From contig NC_037093.1 of assembly GCF_002994745.2 (NCBI RefSeq), forward strand, positions 44,744,384 through 44,808,383: a stretch of DNA of 64,000 nucleotides. The letters are read 5' to 3'. A program made the position numbers and the translations under genes. The number at the start of each line of letters is the position of its first letter. Within the stretch, counting starts at the first letter, position 1. The notes beneath the pieces are model-generated. The model was not told the DNA's origin and did not search any database. It worked only from the letters and a program-made list of their open reading frames with translations. This stretch comes from Rosa chinensis (taxonomy: Eukaryota; Streptophyta; Magnoliopsida; Rosales; Rosaceae). Shown here piece after piece: positions 1 to 10,200 of this stretch.

Positions 1-155
1 GACGGCGTTTTGCCGTAGCCACGACCAGTGGCGACGCCACCAACAACAACGGTGTATTTGCCGTCGCCTAGCCGTCGCCATTGGTGTTTTGCGACGGCAA
101 TCAGACTTTCCGCGACGGCACAAAGCCGTGGCAAAATGAATTCTTTTTTGTAGTG
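1..155. mobile_element. Terminus of a CACTA (En/Spm) DNA transposon
   Basis: The first 155 bases hold repeated subterminal words of the type GCCGTCGC / GCGACGGC in both orientations and end in TTTTTTGTAGTG, the inverted form of the CACTACAAAAAA terminus of plant CACTA elements. Short subterminal repeats in both orientations are the usual binding sites of the En/Spm transposase. The next three bases (TAG, 156-158) would be the right copy of the 3-bp target duplication. The rest of the element lies outside the window, so autonomy cannot be judged. Confidence 0.72.
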
Positions 156-311
156 TAGTCCTCATCATGCTCTAGCATTTTATGTAAGAAACCATGCAGA
201 AATGTTAGAGGAAAAGCAAGAATGGTGATTGACTACATAGACGTCAATAAGAAAACCGTTAAGATCAATATCTGTCCAATCTAAAATATGTGTCGGGTCT
301 GGTTCATATTT

Positions 312-1728
312 TCAAAGTATTGAAACATGAAAAACATCATGAATACCCGAAAGCTGTGGTGGTAGAGCTAATTTGTATGCTACTTCACCTTTCCGTTCTA
401 GGATCTCAAAATGACCAATAAATCTCGGAGCTAATTTCCCAGTTTTTCCAAACCTTTGAATTCCTTTTCGAGGTGATACTTTCAAAAACACATGATCACC
501 CACGTTAAATTTTAGTGGACGTGTTCTTTGATCGGCATAGCTCTTTTGTTGACTTTGTGCTATTAGTAGTCGTTGCTTGATAATTTTTATTTTCTCTGTA
601 GTCTCCTGAATAAAATCAGGTCCAACTATGGTAGTCTCACCTACTTTTGTCCAGCACAACGGTGATCTGCAAGGTCTGCCATATAGTGCCTCATATGGTG
701 CCATTCAAATGCTAGATTGAAAATTATTGTTATATGCAAACTCTGCTAATAACAAATAATCTTCCCAACTTCCATGGAAATCCAAAACACATGCTCTCAA
801 CATATCCTCCAAAATTTGAATTGTTCTTGCTAATTGACCATCAATTTGGGGATGAAATGCATTACTAAAATTTAACTGTGTAGCGAGAGATCGTTGTAAA
901 CTTTCCCAAAATTTAGAAGTGAATTTGGAATCTCTGTCTGACACAATTGAGAGAGGAATTCCATGTAATCTAACCATCTCTTGAACATATAACTTGCCAA
1001 GTGTTTCTGTAGAAATTTGTAGCTTTCACTGGTAAGAAATGAGATGATTTTGTTAAATGATCCATGATAATCCATACTGCATCTTTACCTTAAGATGAAT
1101 GTGGTAAACCAATTACAAAATCCATGGTAATATAATCCCATTTCCATTCAGCTATTGGCAACGGTTGAAGTTTCCTCGCTGGCTTTTTATGCTTCGCTTT
1201 GACTTGTTGGCAAGTAAGACATCTTGCTACACATAGTGCAATATCTTTCTTCATTCCATCCCACCAAAATTGATGACGAAGATCATAGTACATTTTTGTA
1301 CTTCCAGGGTGAATAGTATATGATGAGTAATGTGCTTCACGTAAAATTTCATTTCTGAGCTCTGGAATCTCATGTACATATAACCTTCCAAAATATCTCA
1401 AACCATTACTTTGATCCAAGATCCAACCCTTAAATTGATTTCCAGACAGCAATTTGTCCTGAATTGATTTGGGTAGAGTATCCTCTTGTTGTTTGTCGAT
1501 AACATTTTCCATCAAAATTGGTCGCGTGACTAAGTTACAAATACGAGCCATATTTTCGTGTACATCCATATGTAGATCATATTCACAAAGAGACTCCATC
1601 ATCTTCCATTTATGAACATGTAAGCTTGCCACAAACCTTTCTGATTTTCTACTTAAAGCATCTGCAACTGTATTTGCCTTTCCAAGATGGTAATGCAATC
1701 CGAAATCATAGTCTTCAAGAAATTCCAT
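312..1728 (-). pseudogene. Ty3/gypsy integrase, broken
   Basis: Three consecutive minus-strand pieces give one integrase. The piece at 1728-1090 begins with the end of RNase H (HLGKANTVADALSR) and continues into the HHCC zinc-binding domain (HPGSTKMYYDLRHQFWW, then CLTCQQVKAKHKKP) and the start of the catalytic core (WDYITMDFVIGLP). The piece at 977-705 holds the middle of the core (IVSDRDSKFTSKFW), with the second catalytic Asp. The piece at 704-312 starts with the conserved YEALYGRPCRSPLCW and ends in the C-terminal GDHVFLKVSP...LAPRFIGHFEI region typical of plant gypsy elements. At least two breaks separate the pieces, near 977-1090 and 704. Confidence 0.85.
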
Positions 1729-1739
1729 CCAACATCATT

Positions 1740-2604
1740 GCCTCATGTTAAGCTCCTTTTGAGTAAATATATATTTCAAACTTTTATAATCAGAATATTG
1801 CTCGAATCACTCACCATATAAGTAATGTCTCCAAGTCTTAAGAGCATGGACAATAGCAGCTAATTCTAAATCATGACTTGAATAATTTCTTTCATGTGTT
1901 TTCAATTGTTGAGAGGCAGATGCGACCACTCTATCTAATTGCATTAACACACATCATAATCTGGGTAAAAAAGCATCTGTGTAACCACGTAACATTTTCC
2001 TCGCTCAGGAATAATTAATATCGGAGCAGTAGTTAAGCGTGCCTTCAATTCTTGAAATAAATCTTCACACTGTTTACTCCAGATGAATTTGACTCCTTTC
2101 CGAGTTACCCTAGTCAGAGGTGCCGCTAACTTAGAAAAATCTTTTATAAATCTTTAGGTTTGACTCGAAGTTGATGATAACCGGAATGAAGATCAATTTT
2201 TGAAAAGAAACAAGAACCCCTTAACTGATCAAACAAATCGTCAATTCTTGGTATCAGATATTTATTCTTCACAGTTACTCTATTCAATTGATGATAATCG
2301 ACACACATCCGAAGAGATCCATCTTTCTTTTTCACAAAAAGGGCTTGTGCTCCCCAAGGTGAAGTATAGGACGAATATAACCTTTGCCTTCTAATTCCTG
2401 AATTTGTGCTTTGAGTTCTTTCAATTCTGCTAGTGCCATACCGTAAGAGGGTATCGAAATAGGTGATGTACCCGGATATACTTCAATTACGAATTCTATC
2501 TCTCGCACAGGAGGCAACCCAATTAAATCTTCTGGAAACACATCATTAAATTCCTTTACCACAAGAATAGTTTCTAACTTCATTTCATTCTCCTCTTCGG
2601 CCAC
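1740..2604 (-). pseudogene. Ty3/gypsy reverse transcriptase and RNase H with the RT centre deleted
   Basis: The 2604-2332 piece carries the linker before RT (DVFPEDLIGLPPVREIEF). The 2335-2144 piece is the RT fingers ([20 protein letters not shown], then [16 protein letters not shown] with the first catalytic Asp). Directly after it, from about 2140 down, the minus strand reads KDFSKLAAPLTRVTRKGVKF, which belongs to the RT connection region. The segment between, which should hold the YxDD catalytic pair, is missing. RNase H remnants follow ([16 protein letters not shown] near 1850, YKSLKYIFTQKELNMRQ near 1770) with intervening stops. The enzyme cannot have been active after this deletion. Confidence 0.82.
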
Positions 2605-2622
2605 AATGTGGGCAATCCAATT

Positions 2623-2937
2623 CTAATAATTGCACTTAATATCAAATGATACTTCTGGTTTATAAGTGCTCTTATCCCCGTAAAAACTAAAAGTTTCACC
2701 TTCCGGAGTACAGATAGTTATCTTCTTTTTACCACAGTCCATGATAGCATCATAACAAGTAAGCCAATCCATACCCAGGATGATATCGTACTCTGACATT
2801 TCCAGCATTATCAAATCAAAGTCTAATTTATGATTTGATATTTCTATCATGCATAGCCTGCACACTCTATTTACTCTTACACCCTTACTCAAAGGAGACC
2901 CAATAATTAATGAAGTCTTCATAATCTCGGGTTTCAT
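2623..2937 (-). pseudogene. Ty3/gypsy protease C-terminal fragment
   Basis: This 104-codon minus-strand piece contains SEYDIILGMDWLTCYDAIMD, the conserved C-terminal half of plant gypsy retropepsins. The catalytic D-S/T-G motif should lie further upstream (at higher coordinate), but that sequence reads as unrelated DNA. The protease is therefore truncated at about 2937, which marks the 5' edge of the surviving element. Confidence 0.75.
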
Positions 2938-2984
2938 TCTTAGTAAAGTAGCCCAAGTAAAAGATTCTCAGTGTTGCTATGAGG

Positions 2985-3285
2985 CGGGCTCTGTTCTCTA
3001 GACTGAATGAGGACACTCATTCAAAGTTCTAAATGTAAAACGCTTCACCACAGGATTAGAGTATAGGACATAATGAAGCTTTATTTTTTTTAGTCTTCCC
3101 TGTACTCTTTATTTTCTGTGTATTTTCACTATTTTGAGTGGGCCGGTGTAAGTGTGGTATTATGTAATAATATGTATGGAGAACTTATTTTCTCCAAGTC
3201 ATACTGTGGCATGTTCTTTTGTAGTGCTACCAATTTATATGAATGAAGTGTTCTCGTTTCTATTCAAAAAATAAATAAATCTCAA
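2985..3285 (+). mobile_element. Probable 3' tail of a LINE
   Basis: An AT-rich non-coding stretch ends with AATGAAGTGTTCTCGTTTC and then an A-rich run (3268-3280). This arrangement, a short untranslated region ending in 'AATGAA...TTTCTATTC' and poly(A), is common at the 3' end of plant L1-type LINEs. No coding sequence precedes it, so the call rests on the tail alone. It abuts the broken edge of the gypsy relic. Confidence 0.33.
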
Positions 3286-3751
3286 GTCCACAAGCTATCA
3301 TACTAGATCATCAACTACATAATCTCTAGCCATTAGAGTACCTCAATCAAAATTATAATTAAAGATATTAAAATGTCAGATGAATTCATTGTTGTTAATG
3401 GTATGTAAACATCAGGAACCAAATTACTTATAGATTACATAATTAGATCTTGTTTCATCCTAGGTTTGTAAACACTATAGGTGGTCAAAGTGTTTTATGG
3501 AAAATGAATTTCAGTGTTTAATGTTTTCTCTTCTAACAAATACAATTTGCAGTTTTTCAAACGGTTGGTGAACAATTTAAAATAGTGAGTCGGTATAGTG
3601 GGTTGTTAAAATATGACAGATAATATGAGGGATCGATTTGGATCTTCCAGGTATGTTTATCAATTCTATAATTCCAGCTGATATTTGCAACTAAGTTGCA
3701 CCATATATAGTTAAACCACTATGAGTATATTGTAGTGATCAAGATAATATA

Positions 3752-3857
3752 GGACTTTGTGAAGGAGATCCTCTATCTCCCTTCCTTTTTTTGTCTGTGA
3801 ATGATGTCTTGTCTCAGATACTTCGGAAGCTTTTCAGGGTTAATATCCTTTACTCTG
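3752..3857 (+). pseudogene. LINE reverse-transcriptase scrap
   Basis: Frame 3752-3857 reads GLCEGDPLSPFLFLSVNDVL and a few more residues. This matches the highly conserved non-LTR RT block G-x-R-Q-G-D-P-L-S-P-x-L-F, with Cys-Glu in place of Arg-Gln. Nothing of the rest of ORF2 is seen on either side. It sits at the left edge of the insertion in copy 1 of the tandem duplication. Confidence 0.7.
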
Positions 3858-4959
3858 TTTAGATTGGGGCTTTGGGGCCAAAAATAAGCCATTTGTTCTT
3901 CGCGCGCATATGATTCATTGTTTTTTCTCCAGGCAACAGTGTTGAATTGTGAGGTTCTCTCTGACGTTCTTCATCATTACTGTTCAGCCTTAGGTCAACT
4001 TTGTCTATCTAGTTATGAGTGAGTAGTGAATTTGTTGAGGCTAGGGTTGAACCCAATCTTGTATGATAATGATGTGAATACTATATTAATGCAAATTTTT
4101 CAACCCTAGCCAGTCTTGTATGATAATGATGTGAATACTATATTAATGCAAATTTCCATTACTACTTTGACATGCTAAATCAAAAAGTAAAAGGCTTATA
4201 TTGGAATCTAACTAGTTTAAGTATAATACATTTGTCATGTCATGATTAATGTTTTGAGATTAGTCACCTCTGCATGAAAGCACACCATGTGTGCATGTGA
4301 GGATAGTGAGTTAAAATCACCTAGAATTAAGATCGGTTTGCTTGTTTGGTTATCTAAACTCTAATCTTTATGCATCTAGGAACAATAAATTGAGACTTAC
4401 CTGGTAATAAAATTTGTTCTTAGGTAGTTAATTCAAGACTTACCCGGTTGGAATTGATATAATCAAAGGAGTTTAGGCCTTGGTAATCATCTTATCCAGA
4501 TGCTAAAAGAGTAATTGGGTATTTGGGATTGCATCACTTGTAGTTTGATCATCAATGCATACAAGAGAGGCTATGGTGGACAACCTAAGCTCTAACTCTC
4601 ATCCATTTGATAACAACTTGTTTAGCTTAGCTTAGTTGACTTTACTTGCTCTAGTTGTTCCAATTTAAATTGAAACTATTTCCAACATCAAATCAAATCA
4701 CTGCACACCACTTGCAGATACTCACCATGAACTTGAGTTCACTTGTGAGGTTTTGTTTGTGATTGTGTATTTGTATATTCTTTCTAGTTTTCGTCTGGGT
4801 CTTCCCTAGCTAGAGTGAGATTTACCAATCTCTTGAGTACGATATCTCATACTCTAAATCTAACTACATTATAACTTGGTCATTATACTTGAAAGTGACT
4901 TCGATCCTAACTTAATCTCAATCAATTGTTTAATCTCAATTATTTCCAATGGGATTGAA
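3858..4959. other. Insertion in duplication copy 1, no gene recognised
   Basis: This non-coding stretch is present in copy 1 of the tandem duplication and absent from copy 2. It contains a 44-bp direct repeat with a 57-bp period (4057-4100 and 4114-4157; unit starts TCTTGTATGATAATGATGTG). The remainder (4160-4959) reads like the untranslated leader of an LTR retrotransposon but lacks any diagnostic motif. Confidence 0.4.
4057..4157 (+). repeat. Direct duplication, 57-bp period
   Basis: The word TCTTGTATGATAATGATGTG and the following 24 bases occur at 4057 and again at 4114, nearly unchanged. The spacer TTCAACCCTAGCCAG echoes the reverse complement of GGCTAGGGTTGAA just upstream at 4039, so a small palindrome flanks the repeat. 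Confidence 0.85.
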
Positions 4960-7122
4960 ATCAATCTCAATCAATTGTTTGTGAATTATTGTTTAAAAGG
5001 ACAGGACAGTATATTTTAACCAAATCATCAGATGGTGGCATAATTGTTTTCGTTTTCTTGCAAAAATGTATGCTATGCGTTTTTCTCATGTACGTCTATC
5101 GTTAGGGAAATCGGGTGGTAGATATATATACCGGTAAAATATATAAATGGGAGTTGACAATGGTGGCACAGCCTTGATGGAACTCTTGCCATCCCTACTG
5201 TGCGGCCGTCCTGTTTGTGATCGAGGAGACTTTCGGCCACCCATAATTTATTTTTATTGATTTTCTTCTTGCTTGTACGTTGGGTTTTTGGGACTGTTCC
5301 CTTTAGTTTTTGTATTCTTTTGATTAGGGTGGAGGGTGGGCACAGCTAGTCTAGGAGGAGCTAATCTTGTGTAATCTTTTATTATACTAAAGTAATAACT
5401 AAAAAAATTATCAACGCTTCTATTTCTCTGCTCTCCGATGGAATATACACTATGCAAGTATGCAGTGGGATTATTGCCATATACATTAACAATTCAATTA
5501 ATAGTGTGATGTCAATCGAGTGCTACGTCCTCTTGCATGCATGTAATATATATCAAATAAAATACGAAATTACGTATCAAAATAAATAATAAATTACAGT
5601 ATTTAATGTTTTCTCTTCTAACAAATAAAATTTGCAGTTTTCAAAAGTCGTGTGAATAATTTAACATAATGAGTTACTGCAGTGGATTGTTAAAATTTAA
5701 CATGGGCATCGATTTGTATATTGAATTGTAATCTTGCTTCGACCGATGTTGATCGATTCTATTATTTCAATTGGTATTTGCACGTTTTAAGTTGCACCAT
5801 ATATATAGTAGAACCAGTATGTATATCGTGGTGAGCAAGATAATATTTGAAAAAATTTATTGGATGAATTTATGATATAAAGAAAGTGCAGAAGATGGGA
5901 TTCCTTCAATTTACAAGTATAAATAATGTAAATTAGCTGTAAGGTTTTGACAGAGTCTTCAGGTCTTGTATTTAAAAGAGTAATTAGTCTACTTGCGCTT
6001 ACAATTTGTATGATTGTGATCGAGAAAAGTCACAAAACATATAAATATAATAAGATGATTATATAATGGTTTACTTGAAACACATTTTCTTAGAAAAGAG
6101 GACAAACATATCTATCTATCTGACAAAAAAAATATATATATGCTTTTTGAAACCATAAACAGTATTTAAATTATTTCAAATGGGATTGAAACCATGAAAA
6201 ACTCATTGTTTTCATTGTTTGCGAATTTATTGTTTAAAAGAAGGACAAAACACTTTCGTTTTGAATCCAAATCAGCACATAGTACGTGGCATAACTGCTT
6301 TCGTTTTCATTGTTTGGAATTTATTGTTTAAATCCAAATCAGCAAATAGTACCTGGCATAACTGCTTTCGTTTTCTTGCAATGAAGGAAATCTGGTTGTC
6401 GATATACATACCGGTAAGTAAACTTTATAAATGGGGTTGACAATGGTGGCAGGCAGCAGGCACCGCCTTGATGGGACTCTTGCCATCCCTTCTGTGTGGA
6501 AGTCCTATTTCTGAGTAGTCTCTCGGGGCATCCATAGTTTAGATTTTGTTGATTTTTTTCTTTGTTTTTATGTTAGGTCTTTCTGTGATTGTTTTCGTCA
6601 TTTCTTTTATTTTTTTGATTTAATAAATTTAAAAACAGAGACTGGATGTGATTGCAGCTAGTTCAGGTAGCATCTTGTGTAATCTCTTATTATACTAAAG
6701 TAAAAACTAAAAATTATCAAACACTTCTCTGCTCGATCTCTGATAAAATATACACTTCGCAAATATTATGCAGGGGGATTATTGCCGTATACATTAACAT
6801 TTAATTAAAGCGATGTCGACCAGAGTATATACGTACGTCCTCTTGCATGCATGTAATATATATCAAACAAAATACGTACATAATGTAGAGGAGTTGGATG
6901 CTCAAACAAATCAAAGAAAAATAACGGTTGTGAGATAGCGGTTTGAACCTCCATATTGTGATCAATGCACGAGTCCACCTTAGGAGTCTTGGTCAGTATT
7001 ATTATATGCATTATTGGGGTACAAATTCTCTGCAAGATCGCTAGCCAGGGCTTACAATTAATTAGAGTACTGGTTGGTAAAGTCCTTATCCACACATCTT
7101 CTACCTTATATATCGTCCTTCT

Positions 7123-7716
7123 TAGGGCTGTCAATTCCGACACGACCCGATAACACGACTCGAAACCCGCACGAAATAAAGCGGGTTGAACCCGCACGAT
7201 TAAAAAGCGGGTCAGCCATGGGTCAACCCGCCATGACCCATTTAATAAATGGGTCGGCCACGGGTCAACCCGCCAACACGAAGTGAACCCGTATAACCCG
7301 ATTAAGCTATACTTCATCTTGAAATTTTAGACGTTGGGAGTATTTGATCATAGGATTAGACAATTTGAAATATTTTGCTTTATAATTATTGGATTTAATT
7401 ATTTATGAATTATATATAATTATTTATATTCTTCGTCTTATGGAGTTTTTAGTGAATTTAATCAATTTATGCATTTTTTAGTTAAATGGGTCGCATTGTT
7501 AACCCCTTAAATGGGTCATTTTATCAAACACGACACAACCTATTTATTAAATGGGTTAAGCGGGTTGGAAACGGGTAACCCGTTTAATAAATAGGCTGGG
7601 TTTGGGTTTAAATTTTTGACACGATTATTAAATGGGTTGAGTTTGGATTTGTATCTTGCGACACGACAAATACCTTGACCCTACACGAAACTTGACACGA
7701 CCCATTGACAGCCCTA
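7123..7716. mobile_element. Non-autonomous hAT element with 8-bp target duplication
   Basis: The element starts TAGGGCTGTCAAT and ends ATTGACAGCCCTA, a perfect 13-bp terminal inverted repeat of the hAT type. It is bounded by GTCCTTCT (7115-7122) and GTCCTTCC (7717-7724), an 8-bp target duplication with one mismatch; 8 bp is the hAT signature. Inside both ends are many copies of ACGACCC / GGGTCG and AACCCG / CGGGTT words in both orientations, a subterminal repeat zone. At 594 bp with no transposase reading frame it must depend on another element. Confidence 0.88.
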
Positions 7717-7724
7717 GTCCTTCC

Positions 7725-8690
7725 TTTGGCGTAGCTATTTATTTTAATATTTATAACCTTAGGAAAATCAGAGAAAGCTACAAAATTATATATACCAAAT
7801 TAAAGTCCTACATGTTGACTATCATGATGTAAGGGTATGGGTATCTATCACATTCACATGCAATGTGAACTGGAATTTGTTAGTCTTAGTAATAGAAATA
7901 CGCGCCACCCAGTTCAGACTATAAATATATAGGAAGCTTAATTTGGCTAAAACACGAACCCCTTTTCTGTGTTTCTTTTGTAATATAAATTCTACAGTTT
8001 TCAGTTGGACTTTGTGAGCTGTCGATCTCTTTCCACAACCTTATAAATCAAGGTGAATGATTACAGAGACATATTATATTAGAGTTGTGCCATTGAGGTA
8101 AAATACAATGCAATGCATCGTCTTGACTCGATCAATAGCCGTTTTAATAATAACAGCTAATCATTCATTAATTAAGAATCGTTTACTTAATGTGTTTTCT
8201 TCTCCTCCTTCATTTACAACTCTAATCTCTCCAACCACTTTATCAGCGAACTAATTGAAGAAGAGAAATACTTACTTGCACTCAATTGATCTCGATCACC
8301 AGCAAAAAGTAAAACTTAATTGGGTTCACACTCTCTCTTTCTCTGATGAATGCGTGTGAAGCTGTTGGTGAATGGATAATGAGGTCACCGCACATCTCGT
8401 TATCATTGTGGTGCTAAATTCGCGTGAAACTCATGGATTGCATTTGGTACGTTGTATAGTTTAGATGACATCAACATTGTGATTGTCATCATACAGAGAA
8501 GAAATTTTTATGAAAACTTACAAAATGAAGGGTTTCAATCGCTGAACCAAATCCAACGATAGTTAGAATGGTAAAAGTTGGCAAATTTTACTAGAACCAG
8601 GCTTTATAATACTATAGTTACCGTCGATTGTTAGATAGGTTTTGTTGTTTGATTTCTTATGATTTAAAATTTTAAAGAAATACAATATTT
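7725..8690. other. Non-coding upstream region with a diverged copy near 49.6-54.9 kb
   Basis: No gene is recognised here. Several blocks recur in the same order elsewhere: GCGCCACCCAGTTCAGACT (7910) against GGCGCCAACCAGTTCAGACT (49628), a TTGGACTTTGTG...ATCTCTTT block (8007 against 49769), an ATGCAT...TCAATA...GCTAAT block (8110 against 49968), and GGTGAATG...GAGGTCAC (8367 against 54778) ending in GTGAA(A/G)CTCATGG. The two regions are therefore old duplicates of one ancestral segment. Confidence 0.5.
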
Positions 8691-8697
8691 TAAAGGG

Positions 8698-9470
8698 TAG
8701 TTATCACAAATAGTACCTGAACTTATCATCTATCTTATCGATGGTATCTGAACTTCAATTTTGATCACAACTAGTACCTGAACTTTTCGATTTTATTTCA
8801 AATGGTACCTATCACTAACTTCCGTTAATGTTCCGTTAAAAACTGACATGTGCCAAACATGTAACTCATTTTTCAAGGATAAATTTGTAAAATTACCCTT
8901 TTTTTTTGTAATATCACTTATTTTCACTTATATTGTGGCAATATGGCTATAAAAAAAATGAGATTATCAAAAGGAAAAACTTTCAACTTCAATTAAAAAT
9001 ATATATGAATGACAGGAAAAAAAAATTATGAAAGTTTTGATAAGCTTTTGGTTTTAAATATTTTATAGTTTGTCAAAAAAAAATGTTTTATAGTTTTATT
9101 TGAAATGTTTTGTCTGTATCTATAAAACAATTAATTTTTATTGAGATCTTGTTTTTAAATTTTATTTTCATAAGAGGGTAGAGATACATTTTTAATTTTA
9201 TTTTTAATTGAACTTATATTTTTATGAACATATTAATTGATCAAAATATCTAGTAAACAAAATTATTTTAATGGGTATTTTAGTCAAACTACTCTTGAAT
9301 ATAGGTCATGTATTTTGCACATGTTAGTTTTTAACGGAAGTTAGTGATAGGTATCACTTGAAATGAAGTCGAAAAGTTCAGGTACTGGTTGTGATCAAAA
9401 TTGAAGTTCAGGTATCATATATCGATAAGATAGAGGATAAGTTCAGATACCATTTGTAATAATAACTCTA
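8698..9470. mobile_element. Long-TIR MITE-like element (about 170-bp inverted repeats)
   Basis: The left arm (8698-8870) contains AGTACCTGAACTT, TTTTGATCACAACTAGTACC and CACTAACTTCCGTTAA; the right arm (9300-9470) is its reverse complement with scattered changes. Between them is about 430 bp of AT-rich filler without coding potential. Long arms around a short AT-rich core fit a Mutator-like MITE. A 9-bp target duplication could not be called with confidence, because the flanks (TATTTTAAA / TTTTTTAAA) are low-complexity. Confidence 0.72.
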
Positions 9471-10052
9471 TTTTTTAAAATATGATGTTAAATCTATAAT
9501 TTAGCAACGTAACAGACGTTAATAGCAGTTAATAGTAATTGATGAAGAATTATTCCTCTACACATATAAATATACGTCCCTGTCTTATATGAAGTGTTTA
9601 AGATCGTCAATCTAAACTGTACAATTTTTTCACGTATGAGTTAGCAAAATATAAGTGAATGTTACTCTTCCAAACCCATTCTTCTTTGGCCGGCTGATCC
9701 ATAATTATAAAATTAAAACTTTTGTTTGACATGTCTTTTGGTACATGTAATTTATGATCCCATCTTTGACAAATTTGTATATTGCTCATTTTCGTTTCAA
9801 AAGCACATGCTAGATTTAGGGGTTTCAAGTTGATTTTCATTTACAAGAAACAGTGAAGAAAGAGACAACACTCAATAAAGTTAAATAATAGGTTCATAAA
9901 AAATAAAAATAAAAGTAAAATAACAGGTGTATTCCTTTGACTCTTCATTCATTCATTCATTCATTCAATCACACTGACAGTGATGAACTGATGACCCTCC
10001 ATGCAGCTCCCTACTTCGCACGCGAGCAATGACTCGCACGCTTAGTAAACAC
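9471..10052. other. HMGR upstream region
   Basis: No gene is seen. A (CATT)n microsatellite lies at about 9946-9966, roughly 90 bases before the TATA box, and the next stretch holds ACTCGCACG-like GC-containing words that stand out from the AT-rich surroundings. This is presumably promoter sequence of the HMGR gene, but no individual regulatory site can be assigned. Confidence 0.45.
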
Positions 10053-10060
10053 TATATATA
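10053..10060 (+). promoter_or_regulatory. TATA box of HMGR
   Basis: TATATATA sits in ACTATATATACGC, about 148 bases before the HMGR ATG. Transcription would start about 30 bases further on, near 10085, giving a 5' leader of about 115 nt rich in CT and CAA, as is usual for plant mRNAs. Confidence 0.6.
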
Positions 10061-10200
10061 CGCATCGCCTCCGCCATTCTAACTCAAACTCAAACCAACA
10101 ACTCGAATTCAAAGCCTTCACAGTTTCTCAAATCCCACTTCTCTCTCCTCCGTCCGATCCCCGGCGGCTTGTTTAGCATCTTCCACATCCAATACATAAG

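Larger units (their letters stand above)
160..2960 (-). mobile_element. Degenerate Ty3/gypsy retrotransposon fragment (protease to integrase)
   Basis: On the minus strand, from high to low coordinate, are remnants of protease (2937-2623), reverse transcriptase (2604-2144), RNase H (about 2140-1740) and integrase (1728-312). That order, with integrase last, is the Ty3/gypsy order. The coding region is split by stops and frameshifts. No flanking LTR or gag was found: the homology stops near 2940-2960, where a probable LINE tail begins. The sequence beyond the integrase C-terminus (about 200-310) may be a decayed chromodomain-like tail, but this is weak. The piece is a truncated, inactive relic. 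Confidence 0.88.
3512..6865 (+). repeat. Old tandem duplication of an about 1.3-kb non-coding segment
   Basis: Copy 1 is 3512-3750 plus about 4960-5590; copy 2 is about 5595-5850 plus 6180-6865. Both begin with the shared TTTAATGTTTTCTCTTCTAA, run through GTTGCACCATATATA, and later share CTTGCCATCCCT, GTTGACAATGGTGGCA and TCCTCTTGCATGCATGTAAT. Copy 1 is interrupted at 3751-4960 by about 1.2 kb that includes a LINE RT scrap. The copies differ by many substitutions and small gaps, so the duplication is old. No coding capacity is recognised in it. Confidence 0.75.

Noticed and set aside
6805..7317. A 170-codon minus-strand frame
   Set aside because: It crosses the boundary of the hAT element at 7123 and its repeats come from that element's subterminal words.
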